Shown here: positions 17,322 to 25,947 of the stretch, piece by piece
Layout: each line of letters begins with the position of its first letter
Position numbering within the stretch: position 1 is the first letter of the stretch
Origin: Nitrospira sp.
Lineage (GTDB): Bacteria > Nitrospirota > Nitrospiria > Nitrospirales > Nitrospiraceae
DNA: 64,000 bases
NCBI GenBank assembly: GCA_016715825.1
Contig: JADJXO010000001.1
Coordinates: 1,053,001 to 1,117,000, forward strand
Direction of reading: 5' to 3'
Notes under the pieces: model-generated
Told to the model about the DNA's origin: nothing
What the model saw: the letters and a program-made list of their open reading frames with translations, nothing else
Databases searched by the model: none
Translations under genes and position numbers: made by a program

Positions 17322-18453
17322 CTACAGTTCTCCAGTGAACGCCTGATGCAGCAACGATTTCTTCAACTCGTCCAGCGCGGCGAGCTTTTGCTGGTAGATG
17401 GATTCGAGGCGTTGGGTTTCTTCTGAAAGGGAATCGATCGTTGTCACAACTCTTTGTTGGTGACCGCGTGAAGGAACAGGGATCATCACACTCTTTAGTT
17501 CATCTGAGTCTATCTTGAGTGTTCCGTGGGCCGCACTACTCAAGACGTTGTCGCTTGAATTGATTCGGTCACGTAGTGCGAAAAGGAGATACCGAGGGAT
17601 CAGGTCTGACTCAGGATGGATTGCTCTAATGTCTTGATTGAATGCACAGGGAACCAGTAACTCGGCAATTTGGGCGCCATGTGCCAGCCCCATACCGCGA
17701 ACAAGAATTAGGAGCGTTCCTGCTGGCGCCATGCGTGTTGAGGACTCGTCAACTGCGGATCTTGAAATGTGCAACAGCGAATCGGATAGTTGGGTTGATT
17801 TCATATCACGTCCAGAAATCCAAGGTATCTTGCCACTCCAATAGCTGCGTTTGCTTTTGCACGGAGTACCGCCACTGCTAAAACTGCATACTTGGTCTAG
17901 TCGTTTCTTTCCCCACCCCTCGCCGCCCTGACTGAAGACGGATTGGAGGTGGCTTTCGAAGAGGGCGCGGGCGTTGCGGAGGTTCTGTTCAGCGTTGGCT
18001 GTGGCGCGGGCGAGGCCATCAAATGCTTCGTCGAGGATGCCGACGATGCGGTGCTGTTCGGAGAGCGGGGGAACAGGTAGTCGAAATTCGGTCAACATGC
18101 CGACTTTGATATATGGCATCGTGTTACCGAGTTTCTGCCGAAACAGTCTCCTTCAGTTTGCCTTCAAGGATGAGATACAAGAACCTTGGTAACACTTGCT
18201 TAAAGTCCGAGAGTACATAGGTGCGTTGATAGGCCTCAAACTTGCCCTTGTAGTAACTCACATTTCCCACGTCCCCGTTACCAGCGATCAACAATGCTTC
18301 GGTATCAAACGAGAAGCTATCGCTAAATGTGTGCTTGGCAGCACAGGTAAAAAACGGGAACTCACCGTCTGGATTGCCTTGATTTACATCTTTCTTGCCC
18401 GTCCGAATCCGGCACAACTCACCAAGATGTCTTGTCTGCCAATCTTGTTTCAT
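17322..18453 (-). pseudogene. hsdS: Type I specificity subunit, frameshifted
   Basis: Two adjacent open frames together make one HsdS of about 375 residues. The first 109 residues (MKQDWQTRHLGELCRIRTGK to LKETVSAETR) carry most of the first target-recognition domain and end at a TAA at 18124. The second frame carries the rest: GNTMPYIKVGML, the conserved helix PPLSEQHRIVGILDEAF, a second recognition domain with KKRLDQVCSFSSGGTP, and the C-terminal helix ending LLHQAFTGEL. The frames differ by one base near 18127-18140; removing a single base there would restore VSA-E-LGNTMPYIK. No homopolymer slippage tract is present, so this looks like mutational decay or a sequencing error rather than phase variation. 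It overlaps hsdM by four bases. Confidence 0.8.
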
Positions 18454-19871
18454 AGAAGCGCCTTAATTTTCCTCAGCACTTCTGCGCTCTCTGCATCCAG
18501 CGAGGCAATCTCGTCCATAATCTCTTGCGGGCTACGGTGCGCCACTACCTCACCGCCGTTGGGATTCTTCACCGACAATTCGAAAGTCTCCTGGTCGACG
18601 CTCTTGGCATCCACAGTCCACGACTTGGGCGAGTCGGCAAAGGTCTTCTGCAGTTTCACGAACTCTTTCAGGTCATCATCATTGAGCGGATTGGTCTTCC
18701 CGAGGCTGCGGCCTGGATCGAGCAGGTAGTACCAAATCTTTCTGGTGGGAGCGCCTTTCTCGAAGAACAGGACGACGGTCTTCACGCCAGCCCCCTGGAA
18801 CGTACCGCCGGGGCAATCCAAGACCGTGTAGAGATTACAGCTTTCCAGGAGCAGCTTGCGCAAGCTCACAGAGGCATTGTCGGTGTTGGAGAGGAACGTG
18901 TTCTTGATGACCACGCCGCCGCGACCGCCTGCCCTGAGCATCTTGATGAAATGCTGTAAGAACAGAAAGGCCGTCTCGCCGGTGCGGATGGGAAAGTTCT
19001 GCTGCACTTCCTTCCGCTCTTTGCCGCCGAAGGGCGGATTGGCCAGGACGACCTCATACCGGTCTTTCTCCTGAATGTCGGCCAGGTTTTCCGTGAGCGT
19101 GTTGGTGTGGATGATGTTCGGCGCCTCAATGCCGTGCAGGATCATGTTCATGATCGCAATCACGTAGGCGAGGGACTTCTTTTCCTTCCCGTAGAACGTC
19201 CTCTCTTGCAGCGTCTTAAGATCCTTCGTTGACAGATCGCCCTTGGCGGTCAGATAGACGAATGCTTCGCACAAGAACCCTGCCGAACCACAGGCACCGT
19301 CATAGATACGGTCGCCGATCTTGGGCTTCACCACCTGCACCATGGCGCGGATGAGCGGACGCGGCGTGTAGTACTCGCCACCGTTGCGCCCTGCGTTGCC
19401 CATATTCTTGATCTTCGCTTCGTAGAGGTGCGAGAGTTCGTGCTTCTCTTTCTGCGAGCGGAAGCGCAGTTCGTCGATGTGGTCGATGATCTCGCGCAGG
19501 TTGTAGCCGCTCTGGATCTTGTTTTTGATCTCGCCGAAGATTTCGCCGATCTTGTACTCGATGGTGTTCGGCCCGCTGGCCTTCTGCTTGAAGCCATGCA
19601 GGTAGGGAAAGAGCTTCAGGTTGACGAACTCGGTGAGGTCGGGACCTGTGTTAGCCGCGTTGTGGTCAGGCTTCCCACCCTTGCTCTTCGGCGCCGCCCA
19701 GCTCTCCCATCGGTAGGGCTTATCGAGGATGAAACTGTAGCGCTTCCCCTCCAGCCTGGCTTCGTCCGCCTTGTCCTGCTCCAGCGCGTCGAGATATTTC
19801 AGGAACAAGAGCCAAGAGGTCTGCTCGGTATAGTCCAGCTCCGTCGTACAACCGGCTTCCTTCCGGAGCAC
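18450..19871 (-). CDS. hsdM: Type I restriction methyltransferase subunit
   Basis: An N6-adenine DNA methyltransferase subunit. The SAM motif appears as YDGACGSAGFLCEA near residue 195 and the catalytic motif as LANPPFGGKE near 265; GGEYYTPRPLIRAMV precedes them, as usual. The coordinates begin at a GTG codon (MLRKEAGCTTEL). Family-like sequence continues in frame upstream (PDTLHSWNVSFRNIDDV) as far as a CTG at 19922. The open frame reaches a TAG at 20007-20009 without any ATG, GTG or TTG, so the natural start appears to have changed to CTG or been lost. The gene overlaps hsdS by four bases. Its expression is therefore doubtful. Confidence 0.88.
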   Translation of the reverse strand: MLRKEAGCTTELDYTEQTSWLLFLKYLDALEQDKADEARLEGKRYSFILDKPYRWESWAAPKSKGGKPDHNAANTGPDLTEFVNLKLFPYLHGFKQKASGPNTIEYKIGEIFGEIKNKIQSGYNLREIIDHIDELRFRSQKEKHELSHLYEAKIKNMGNAGRNGGEYYTPRPLIRAMVQVVKPKIGDRIYDGACGSAGFLCEAFVYLTAKGDLSTKDLKTLQERTFYGKEKKSLAYVIAIMNMILHGIEAPNIIHTNTLTENLADIQEKDRYEVVLANPPFGGKERKEVQQNFPIRTGETAFLFLQHFIKMLRAGGRGGVVIKNTFLSNTDNASVSLRKLLLESCNLYTVLDCPGGTFQGAGVKTVVLFFEKGAPTRKIWYYLLDPGRSLGKTNPLNDDDLKEFVKLQKTFADSPKSWTVDAKSVDQETFELSVKNPNGGEVVAHRSPQEIMDEIASLDAESAEVLRKIKALL

Positions 19872-19942
19872 GTCGTCGATGTTTCTAAAGCTGACGTTCC
19901 ATGAGTGAAGGGTGTCAGGCAGCTGTAGGAATTTAGGCCGCC

Positions 19943-19983
19943 GGAAGCTTACCCTTTCCTCTAAGAAATCATCTTGCCTTGGG
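19943..19983. repeat. Direct repeat, copy A, at the hsdM 5' end
   Basis: An approximately 40-base segment beginning GAAGCTTACCC and containing CTCTAAGAAATCA and CCTTGG. It is repeated about 500 bases to the right at 20447-20487 with two single-base indels and a few mismatches. It lies just upstream of the damaged start of hsdM, and the pair of copies encloses the DUF2283 gene. Confidence 0.75.
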
Positions 19984-20152
19984 TGAGAAATAGCAGAGTT
20001 TGAGGTCTAAGGTGACTGAATAGGTCCCGAGGCGATTCGCCTGACCTGAGGCAAGACGACATGGCGCGAGTTGAAAGAAGGACGGTGGACCGTGGGAACA
20101 AGAAGTTTGAGAGGGATTGTGAACCTGCTAGTCGGGCAATTGAGTACTAGAC

Positions 20153-20365
20153 TTATTGCCCAACAGCAAGTTCGGCTTCCAATGGATGGTCCTTCGGGAA
20201 GCGGCTGACGCCGAGCACGCTGAAGCCGAGGACATGGCCCTGTTCATCCACACGCTCCATCACGGCATCGTGGGCAGTGGGCCGCATGAAGCCGGGCGCT
20301 TCCCGAAACTGGACTTCCAGATAATCAGCTTCCGGGTCAAACCGGATTGTTACTTTTTCGGCCAT
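20153..20365 (-). CDS. DUF2283 small protein
   Basis: A 70-residue protein with the DUF2283 pattern: IRFDPEADYLEVQFREAPG followed by a VMERVDEQGHVLGFSVLGVSRF core. The ATG has AGGAG eight bases upstream, a good ribosome binding site. DUF2283 proteins commonly sit beside DUF4258 toxin-like partners, but none is seen here. The gene lies between two copies of a direct repeat, next to the restriction locus and vapBC. It may be an orphan antitoxin-like gene brought in on a small mobile segment. The biochemical role is unknown. Confidence 0.75.
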   Translation of the reverse strand: MAEKVTIRFDPEADYLEVQFREAPGFMRPTAHDAVMERVDEQGHVLGFSVLGVSRFPKDHPLEAELAVGQ

Positions 20366-20446
20366 ATGCGCGCTCCTGATTTCAGCTGATCTGTCAGATT
20401 AGGCCGTCACCACAAAGCCATCATCAACAACCGGCGTGGGGTGGCC

Positions 20447-20487
20447 CGAAGCTTACCCCTTTCCCTCTAAGAAATCACGCACCTTGG
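20447..20487. repeat. Direct repeat, copy B
   Basis: The second copy of the roughly 40-base repeat at 19943-19983. It shares GAAGCTTACCC, CTCTAAGAAATCA and CCTTGG, with slight length variation in the pyrimidine runs. Immediately to its right, AGTGCTGAGG occurs twice at a 14-base spacing (20493-20502 and 20507-20516), a second short repeat at the same edge. Confidence 0.75.
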
Positions 20488-20601
20488 AAAGAAGTGCTGA
20501 GGACTGAGTGCTGAGGCCGAGGGGGCAAGGAAATTGTGAGTAGTAACAGTTCATGCTGCCGCTCAACTAGCTCGTGCGCTCGTGTATCTTCCTCGGAACG
20601 A

Positions 20602-20640
20602 TTGACTTATGCATGTGCTATGCATACGATGTACGCATAT
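20602..20640 (+). promoter_or_regulatory. vapBC promoter with palindromic operator
   Basis: TTGACT at 20602-20607 and TACGAT at 20625-20630 are separated by 17 bases, a good sigma-70-type promoter. The spacer is almost filled by a perfect inverted repeat, TATGCAT-GTGCT-ATGCATA (20608-20626). A second, one-mismatch palindrome (ATGCATAC-GAT-GTACGCAT) covers the -10 box and beyond. VapBC complexes repress their own promoter by binding such palindromes, so this is the probable autoregulatory operator. vapB begins 26 bases after the -10 box. Confidence 0.7.
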
Positions 20641-20655
20641 CAAAGAGGGATGTGT

Positions 20656-20895
20656 ATGCGCACCACATTAGATCTCGATGAAAAGCTCATTCGGCAGCTG
20701 ATGGACGTCACCGCCGCCAAAACAAAGACTGACGCCATTCACCTGGCCGCCGAAGAATTGATTCGACGCAAAAAGTTGGATCAGCTCAAGTCGTTGAGCG
20801 GCACCATCCATCTGGATCTGGACTGGAAGCGTCTTGAAAAGGCCGAACTCAAGCACCAATCTTCGCTGAAACGCCGACGGCATGGTCATCGCTGA
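20656..20895 (+). CDS. vapB: VapB-type antitoxin
   Basis: A 79-residue antitoxin. The N-terminus MRTTLDLDEKLIRQLMD is a ribbon-helix-helix DNA-binding segment. TKTDAIHLAAEELIRRKKLDQL follows (one helix pair), and a basic C-terminal tail would wrap the toxin. The ATG was chosen because GAGGG lies six bases upstream and the ribbon-helix-helix begins there. The coding sequence overlaps vapC by 14 bases, giving translational coupling. It should neutralise VapC by occluding its active site and repress the operon through the palindromes in the promoter. Confidence 0.88.
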   Translation: MRTTLDLDEKLIRQLMDVTAAKTKTDAIHLAAEELIRRKKLDQLKSLSGTIHLDLDWKRLEKAELKHQSSLKRRRHGHR

Positions 20896-21271
20896 TACAT
20901 CTGTCTGGATTCCTTTTTTCAACCGCCCGGACTCCGACGAAAAGGCTGCCCTGGACCTGCTTATCGATGCCGACGAGGTGATGCTCGTCGGAGTGGTGTT
21001 GGCTGAGTTGCTCCAGGGTTGCCGGACCCCCTCGGAACGGGAGACACTTTCAGATGCCTTATCAGCCTTACCCTATCGCGAAGTGAGCACTACAACCTGG
21101 ATGCGCACCGGTGATCTATCGGCATCGCTCCTTCGCAAAGGAATGACCCTCCCGCTTTCAGATCTCCTGATCGCAACATTAGCCATCGAGCATGGCTGCC
21201 GTGTGTACAGTTTGGATGCTCATTTCAAAAAGATTCCAGGCCTATCTCTTTACATTCCCTCTTCAGCCTGA
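20882..21271 (+). CDS. vapC: VapC-type PIN-domain toxin
   Basis: A 129-residue PIN-domain endoribonuclease. The four acidic positions expected for metal binding are visible: D5 in ADTSVWI, E42 in LAELLQG, the aspartate of LSDLLIATLA near 94 and that of SLDAHF near 112. VapC toxins cleave tRNA or rRNA and arrest translation until bound by VapB. The toxin appears intact. Its end overlaps the end of the convergent symporter gene by about 22 bases, so the two transcripts overlap tail to tail. Confidence 0.9.
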   Translation: MVIADTSVWIPFFNRPDSDEKAALDLLIDADEVMLVGVVLAELLQGCRTPSERETLSDALSALPYREVSTTTWMRTGDLSASLLRKGMTLPLSDLLIATLAIEHGCRVYSLDAHFKKIPGLSLYIPSSA

Positions 21272-22557
21272 GCTTTCGTCACTGTTGCCCTCTTCCCCGC
21301 GTCCAGCAGAATCGCCACGAGCATGTCGCTCATGACGTTCACGCCGGAGCGGGCGCGGGCGATGATCCAGTCCACCGTCATGATGAGAGGAATGGCGGCA
21401 AGAATCACATGCTCCGGAAGACCGGCCGCGGCCAGGACGAGCGGCAGCACGATCATTCCCGCTTCCGGAATGCCCGCCACGCCGGCGCCCGCAATGATGG
21501 ATGCCACGACGATCAGGATCTGCTTCGACATCGGCAAATCGTACCCGAGGGCATGGGCGAGGAACAGCGCCGCCATTGCTTCATAGAGGGTGATGCCGTC
21601 GTTGTTGAGATTGGTCCCGACACAGGCGGCAAGGCGAGCTGACTGTGACGAGACGCGCATACGTTCGAGACAGCGGAGGGTGATCGGCACGGTCGCTAGG
21701 CTGCTATTGCACGACAACGCCGTCATGATCGCGTCGGCACCCTGCCCCATATAGACGCTCGGCGGTTTCTTTCCCACCCACCAGGCGACGAGCGGATAGT
21801 AGAGCAACGCATGCACGGCAAGGCCGAGCAGCATGGCTGCAAGGAAAATCCAGAGCACGGAGAAGACCTCGATCCCCGACCGGCCGACGACGTTCGCCAC
21901 GACCCCGAACACGGCGAACGGCACGACTAGAATCACCCACCAGAGAACCGTCACGAGCCAGCCATAGAGGCGCTCAATAGTCCAAGCCACGTGATCGAGC
22001 ACGCCGCCGGCTTGACCGCTCTTCTTCCTCGCCCAACGCAACGCCAGACCAAGCGCCAGCGCCACGAGAACGACACCGATGATGTTATTGTTCCCAAACG
22101 GATCGGCGATCGTTCGGGGAATATACAACAACAGATCTTTGAGCGGATGTTCGGATGCGGTCCCGACCGGTTTAAGGTTCGTTCCCGGCACGACCTGGAG
22201 CAAGTTCTCGACATGGCACTGCCATGACTTCCCCGGCTGCCAGAGATTCATGACGGTGAGGCCGATGATCATGGCCACCATGACGTTCACAAGGCAAATG
22301 GCGAGCAGCTTTGCTCCCTGACCGAGCGGGAGAGAGGTCCGGATCAACGAATCGAGGATGGCCACAAAGATCAGCGGGACGGCCAGCGTCTTGAGCACCC
22401 ATACGACCCAGAGACCAAGCCGACCCAGCTGTTCGTTACGGAGGCCGCCTAGATAGGACTCTTCGCCAAACAGGACGCCGAGCGTCGCGCCGCATAACAC
22501 CGCAAGGAGAACCTGCGCATACAGTGGAAATGGGCTCCGGCCTGATGAATCATGCAT
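21250..22557 (-). CDS. Dicarboxylate/amino acid:cation symporter (DAACS)
   Basis: A 435-residue inner-membrane symporter of the glutamate/C4-dicarboxylate (SDF) family with about eight membrane helices and two re-entrant loops. Signatures are the serine-rich hairpin ALSCNSSLATVPITL near 285, NLNNDGITLYEAMAALF near 320 and AGAGVAGIPEAGMIVL near 365. The family couples Na+ or H+ to import of dicarboxylates or acidic amino acids; the substrate is not clear here. An unusually long extracytoplasmic loop (NLWQPGKSW to FGNNN) follows the third helix. No clear ribosome binding site is seen at the ATG. It may be linked functionally with the oxidative 2-hydroxyacid enzyme downstream, but that is speculation. 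Confidence 0.87.
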   Translation of the reverse strand: MHDSSGRSPFPLYAQVLLAVLCGATLGVLFGEESYLGGLRNEQLGRLGLWVVWVLKTLAVPLIFVAILDSLIRTSLPLGQGAKLLAICLVNVMVAMIIGLTVMNLWQPGKSWQCHVENLLQVVPGTNLKPVGTASEHPLKDLLLYIPRTIADPFGNNNIIGVVLVALALGLALRWARKKSGQAGGVLDHVAWTIERLYGWLVTVLWWVILVVPFAVFGVVANVVGRSGIEVFSVLWIFLAAMLLGLAVHALLYYPLVAWWVGKKPPSVYMGQGADAIMTALSCNSSLATVPITLRCLERMRVSSQSARLAACVGTNLNNDGITLYEAMAALFLAHALGYDLPMSKQILIVVASIIAGAGVAGIPEAGMIVLPLVLAAAGLPEHVILAAIPLIMTVDWIIARARSGVNVMSDMLVAILLDAGKRATVTKAQAEEGM

Positions 22558-22670
22558 CGTCAGAGTGGGGGGTCGAGAGCTTACCTGGTTTCACGCCTAG
22601 ACACCATGTGTTCGTCGGGCGAACGCGGGCATGATTGCGAAATAGAAAATGTGTGCAGAGTCCTGAGCGT

Positions 22671-22949
22671 TTAGGCGGGAATATCTCTGTTCCCGTCGTA
22701 CGAGGTGCGGGATTGGAAGGAGAGTTTCAGGATGTCGCCGTCTTTGACGACCGAATCCTCTGATCCGATCTTCTTGTTGATCGTGATCAGTGCCTCTCGG
22801 CTCTTGATGTACTGAAGTAACGGCCCGAGCTGCGCCGAGTTCGCCTCGATCAGCTGCTTCACGGTCGTGTGGTCGTTGATCGGCACCTCAAACTCACTCT
22901 CTTCAACGGCCGCGCGTAACGTCTGGCCAAAAATCTGCACGGATATCAT
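22671..22949 (-). CDS. MoaD/ThiS-like ubiquitin-fold protein
   Basis: A 92-residue protein with a beta-grasp pattern: MISVQIFGQTLRAAV, EFEVPINDHTTVKQLIEAN, LITINKKIGSEDSVVKDGDILKL (successive elements). MoaD and ThiS carry sulfur on a C-terminal Gly-Gly; this protein ends SYDGNRDIPA and lacks that tail. It is therefore either a non-sulfur-carrier relative, a protein needing C-terminal trimming, or an adaptor. The ATG has GTGAGG six bases upstream. It lies about 80 bases downstream of the large FAD/Fe-S dehydrogenase in the same direction, so the two may share a transcript. Confidence 0.65.
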   Translation of the reverse strand: MISVQIFGQTLRAAVEESEFEVPINDHTTVKQLIEANSAQLGPLLQYIKSREALITINKKIGSEDSVVKDGDILKLSFQSRTSYDGNRDIPA

Positions 22950-23030
22950 GTGAGCCTCACCCTCTCTATTCAGCCGTTCCTGTCTCGCAGGGAAACCAGT
23001 GGGGCACTATACATGAGTTGTACGGGGAAC

Positions 23031-25871
23031 TCAGCTCTGTTCCTGTCTTGCGGCCCGGTAGGCGTCTTGGAGGAGTTGCGCAACATGCTTCACCTGGACA
23101 GAGTCCGGTAATCCGTTCTTGAGCTGAATCATGCAGGCTGGACAACTGGTGGCAACGACGTTCGCACCGGTCTGCCTGACGGCACGGGCTTTCCGATCAA
23201 AGATCTTCTGCGACGTGTCATAGTCCTTGACGACATAAGTACCTGCCCCTCCGGCGCACCGGTCGGCATCCTGCATCTCGACAAAATTCACCCCGGGTAG
23301 GGACGAGAGGACTTGTCGTGGCTCTTTCGTGACGCCTGCCGCCCTGAGATGACAGGACGAATGGTAGGTGACGCGTTTGGTCAGCCCCTGGGCCTTGGCC
23401 ATCGGTGGATGCTCGGTGGCACGTGCGACAAATTCAGAAATATGCACCACCTTTTTGGCCAATGCCTCGGCCTGCTGCCGCTCTTCCCCATCTTGAAACA
23501 GTGTCGGATAATCCTTCAGCATGAGGGTACAGGAAGCACAACCGGTCACGATCGTTTCATAGGTCGCGAACGACTGCAGATTAAATCGCGCGCCTTCGCG
23601 CGCCAGATCGACATGGCCATAGGTTTGAATGGGCGTGCCCGAACAGCGCTGAGCAGGGAGATCCGGTTCCACGCCGTGTTTCTGTAACACCTCGATCACC
23701 GCATCGCCGACGCCATCATCGAAATAGTTGGCGGCACAACCGTGGAAGTAGGCCACCGTCCTCGTCGGTGCGGCATGTGCTCCGCTTGGGATTAAATGGG
23801 CATACCGTTCACGCAAATGCTGTTGAGCCAACTTGGGGAGCGCAAGATCATGTGGCAAACGGGCGGTGGGTGCCAGTGCCTTCATGAGCGGGGCCGTGAT
23901 CCACTCCAGCCATTTCCTGCCAAGCGGCCGATCCCAGACCTGTTGTGTGCGTCCGAGGAAGCGTAAGAACGATTCAAACGTGGTCCCGCGAGCCTGGCTC
24001 CGAAAGATCCAACCTGCGAACCGGTTTGGATGCTCAGCCCGCTTCTGCAAAATTAGGTCGGACACATCCACACCGGCGGGGCAGATGGTGCGGCACGATT
24101 TACAGTTCAGACATGATTCCACCACCCGCTTGGAATTGAGATAGCTATAATCCTTGGCCGTGACGATCTCGAACCAGCCACGCGCACTCATGTCTTCGGA
24201 TTGAAACACGTCGTACACCGGGCACACGGAGTTGCATTTCGCGCATGTGGCACAGGACTTCGAGAGGCGCGTGTAATCAATATGATCCGTGAACGGGGTC
24301 TCGCTCAACTTGATGCCGGGGTTGAGGATATGGCCTGGATCGAACGCATGCTTCACCTGCACAAAGAGGTCGTATAGTTCTTCCCCGAACATGGTCTTGA
24401 CCAACTCAGCTCGCACGCGCCCATCGCCATGCTCCCCACAAATCGACCCGCCGAACCGATTCAGCACGGTTGCATGGATCTCGTGATAGGCCTGCACCAT
24501 CTTCTGAAAATCACCCGAGTCGTTCACGTCCAATAGCGGCACAATGTGGGCATTCCCGTTTCCGATATGGCCGAAGATGGCCACAGGCACCTGCTGTCCC
24601 CCGAAGAACTCCTCCAGGTAGCGGATCAGCTCGCTGATGCGTTCAGCTGGTACGACCACGTCGTCCACGAAATTGATCGGTTTCTTTCTTGGATCAAATC
24701 GATACAGGGTCGGATAGAGAGCCTTTCGCGCTTTCCACAACTGTTCTCGTTGCGCCGCGTCGAAGGCAACGGTCATATCCGACGCTAGGTTATACGATCG
24801 ACAGATCACCCTCATTGAGTCAGCCCTCTCACGGAGGTCGACATCGAGGGAATCAGCATCCAACTCAACCAACAAGGTGGCCGCCGCATCAGCCGGAATG
24901 CCATGGTGTCCACGCCCGATCAGGTTGAGTGTGTTGGCATCCATGACTTCCAAGGCACTTGGCTGAAGAGTCAGGAGACGAGGGACTGCTTCGCCGACCT
25001 CTTCGAGTGTTCGGAAATGAATCAACGCGGTCAGCGTGGCCGAAGGCTTCTCCATCAGCGTAAGCGTGGCTTCACTCATGATCCCCAGCGTCCCTTCACT
25101 GCCGACAAACAGCTTGGGGAGATCGAAAGAGCCTCGCGTCAGCCCATCTGCAACTCCGAAGAGATTGTACCCACAGCTGTTCTTACTGACCGTCGGTTGC
25201 TTAGCGGCAATGAGGTCGGCATGGGCCTGGGTCAATACGAGAACGTCGCGGAGAGCCGGCACGGACGTCAGTAACCGTTCAAGCGTCGGATCATTCAGCG
25301 CATACGACCGAGCTTCGATCCAGGACGAAGACGCCAGACAGAGGCGAAGCCCCTGAACATTGTCTTTCACGGAACCGTACCGCAGGGTATGTGGGCCTGA
25401 GGAATTGTTGGCGATCATGCCGCCCAACTTGCACATGTCCCCGCTGGATGGATCGGGGCCGAATAACAGCCCGCGCGAGCTGAGTTGTTTGTTCAGTTCC
25501 GCCAACACGATACCAGGCTGAACGCGAGCCCAACGCTCCTCCTGATTCACTTCGAGGATTCGATTCATCCGTGACACATCGAGAATGATGCCGGACCCGA
25601 TCGCCGAACCGGTCAGATTCGTCCCGGCGGCTCGCGGCGTCAGTGAAATACCTCGTGACACGGCATAGCCGACCGTCACGGCAATATCATCCTCCGACTC
25701 GACCAATACCACGGCCTGTGGCGGAATACGGTAGATGCTGGCATCCACGGCATAGGCCGTCAGTGCAGGGACATCGTCCAAGACCTTCTCAGCTCCCAAG
25801 AGAGCCCGAAGATCTTTCGGAACGACGCGACTCTTTGTCGGTTGGATCAAGGGTGATGCAGAGGTCGCCAT
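23031..25871 (-). CDS. Fused FAD/Fe-S 2-hydroxyacid dehydrogenase (GlcD-GlcF like)
   Basis: A 946-residue fusion of a flavin subunit and an iron-sulfur subunit. Residues about 50-240 are the PCMH-type FAD-binding domain (TPRAAGTNLTGSAIGSG, MIANNSSGPHTLRYG). An FAD-linked oxidase C-terminal domain follows, with FGHIGNGNAH and GEHGDGR. Near 540-610 are two ferredoxin-like cysteine clusters, CATCAKCNSVCP and CLNCKSCRTICP. The last third holds two CCG (heterodisulfide-reductase-like) domains (HGCAANYFDD, SSCHLRAAG, CPACMIQLKNG). Such proteins oxidise D-lactate, glycolate or D-2-hydroxyglutarate and pass electrons to the quinone pool. It is divergent, 76 bases apart, from an NAD(P)-dependent 2-hydroxyacid dehydrogenase. 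Confidence 0.9.
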   Translation of the reverse strand: MATSASPLIQPTKSRVVPKDLRALLGAEKVLDDVPALTAYAVDASIYRIPPQAVVLVESEDDIAVTVGYAVSRGISLTPRAAGTNLTGSAIGSGIILDVSRMNRILEVNQEERWARVQPGIVLAELNKQLSSRGLLFGPDPSSGDMCKLGGMIANNSSGPHTLRYGSVKDNVQGLRLCLASSSWIEARSYALNDPTLERLLTSVPALRDVLVLTQAHADLIAAKQPTVSKNSCGYNLFGVADGLTRGSFDLPKLFVGSEGTLGIMSEATLTLMEKPSATLTALIHFRTLEEVGEAVPRLLTLQPSALEVMDANTLNLIGRGHHGIPADAAATLLVELDADSLDVDLRERADSMRVICRSYNLASDMTVAFDAAQREQLWKARKALYPTLYRFDPRKKPINFVDDVVVPAERISELIRYLEEFFGGQQVPVAIFGHIGNGNAHIVPLLDVNDSGDFQKMVQAYHEIHATVLNRFGGSICGEHGDGRVRAELVKTMFGEELYDLFVQVKHAFDPGHILNPGIKLSETPFTDHIDYTRLSKSCATCAKCNSVCPVYDVFQSEDMSARGWFEIVTAKDYSYLNSKRVVESCLNCKSCRTICPAGVDVSDLILQKRAEHPNRFAGWIFRSQARGTTFESFLRFLGRTQQVWDRPLGRKWLEWITAPLMKALAPTARLPHDLALPKLAQQHLRERYAHLIPSGAHAAPTRTVAYFHGCAANYFDDGVGDAVIEVLQKHGVEPDLPAQRCSGTPIQTYGHVDLAREGARFNLQSFATYETIVTGCASCTLMLKDYPTLFQDGEERQQAEALAKKVVHISEFVARATEHPPMAKAQGLTKRVTYHSSCHLRAAGVTKEPRQVLSSLPGVNFVEMQDADRCAGGAGTYVVKDYDTSQKIFDRKARAVRQTGANVVATSCPACMIQLKNGLPDSVQVKHVAQLLQDAYRAARQEQS

Positions 25872-25947
25872 AGGTCGTTGCCTATCCTAACCGAGACATT
25901 CCATTCCTACCCACGCTCGTTGTACCTGAAGTCCGAGTTCTCCTACA

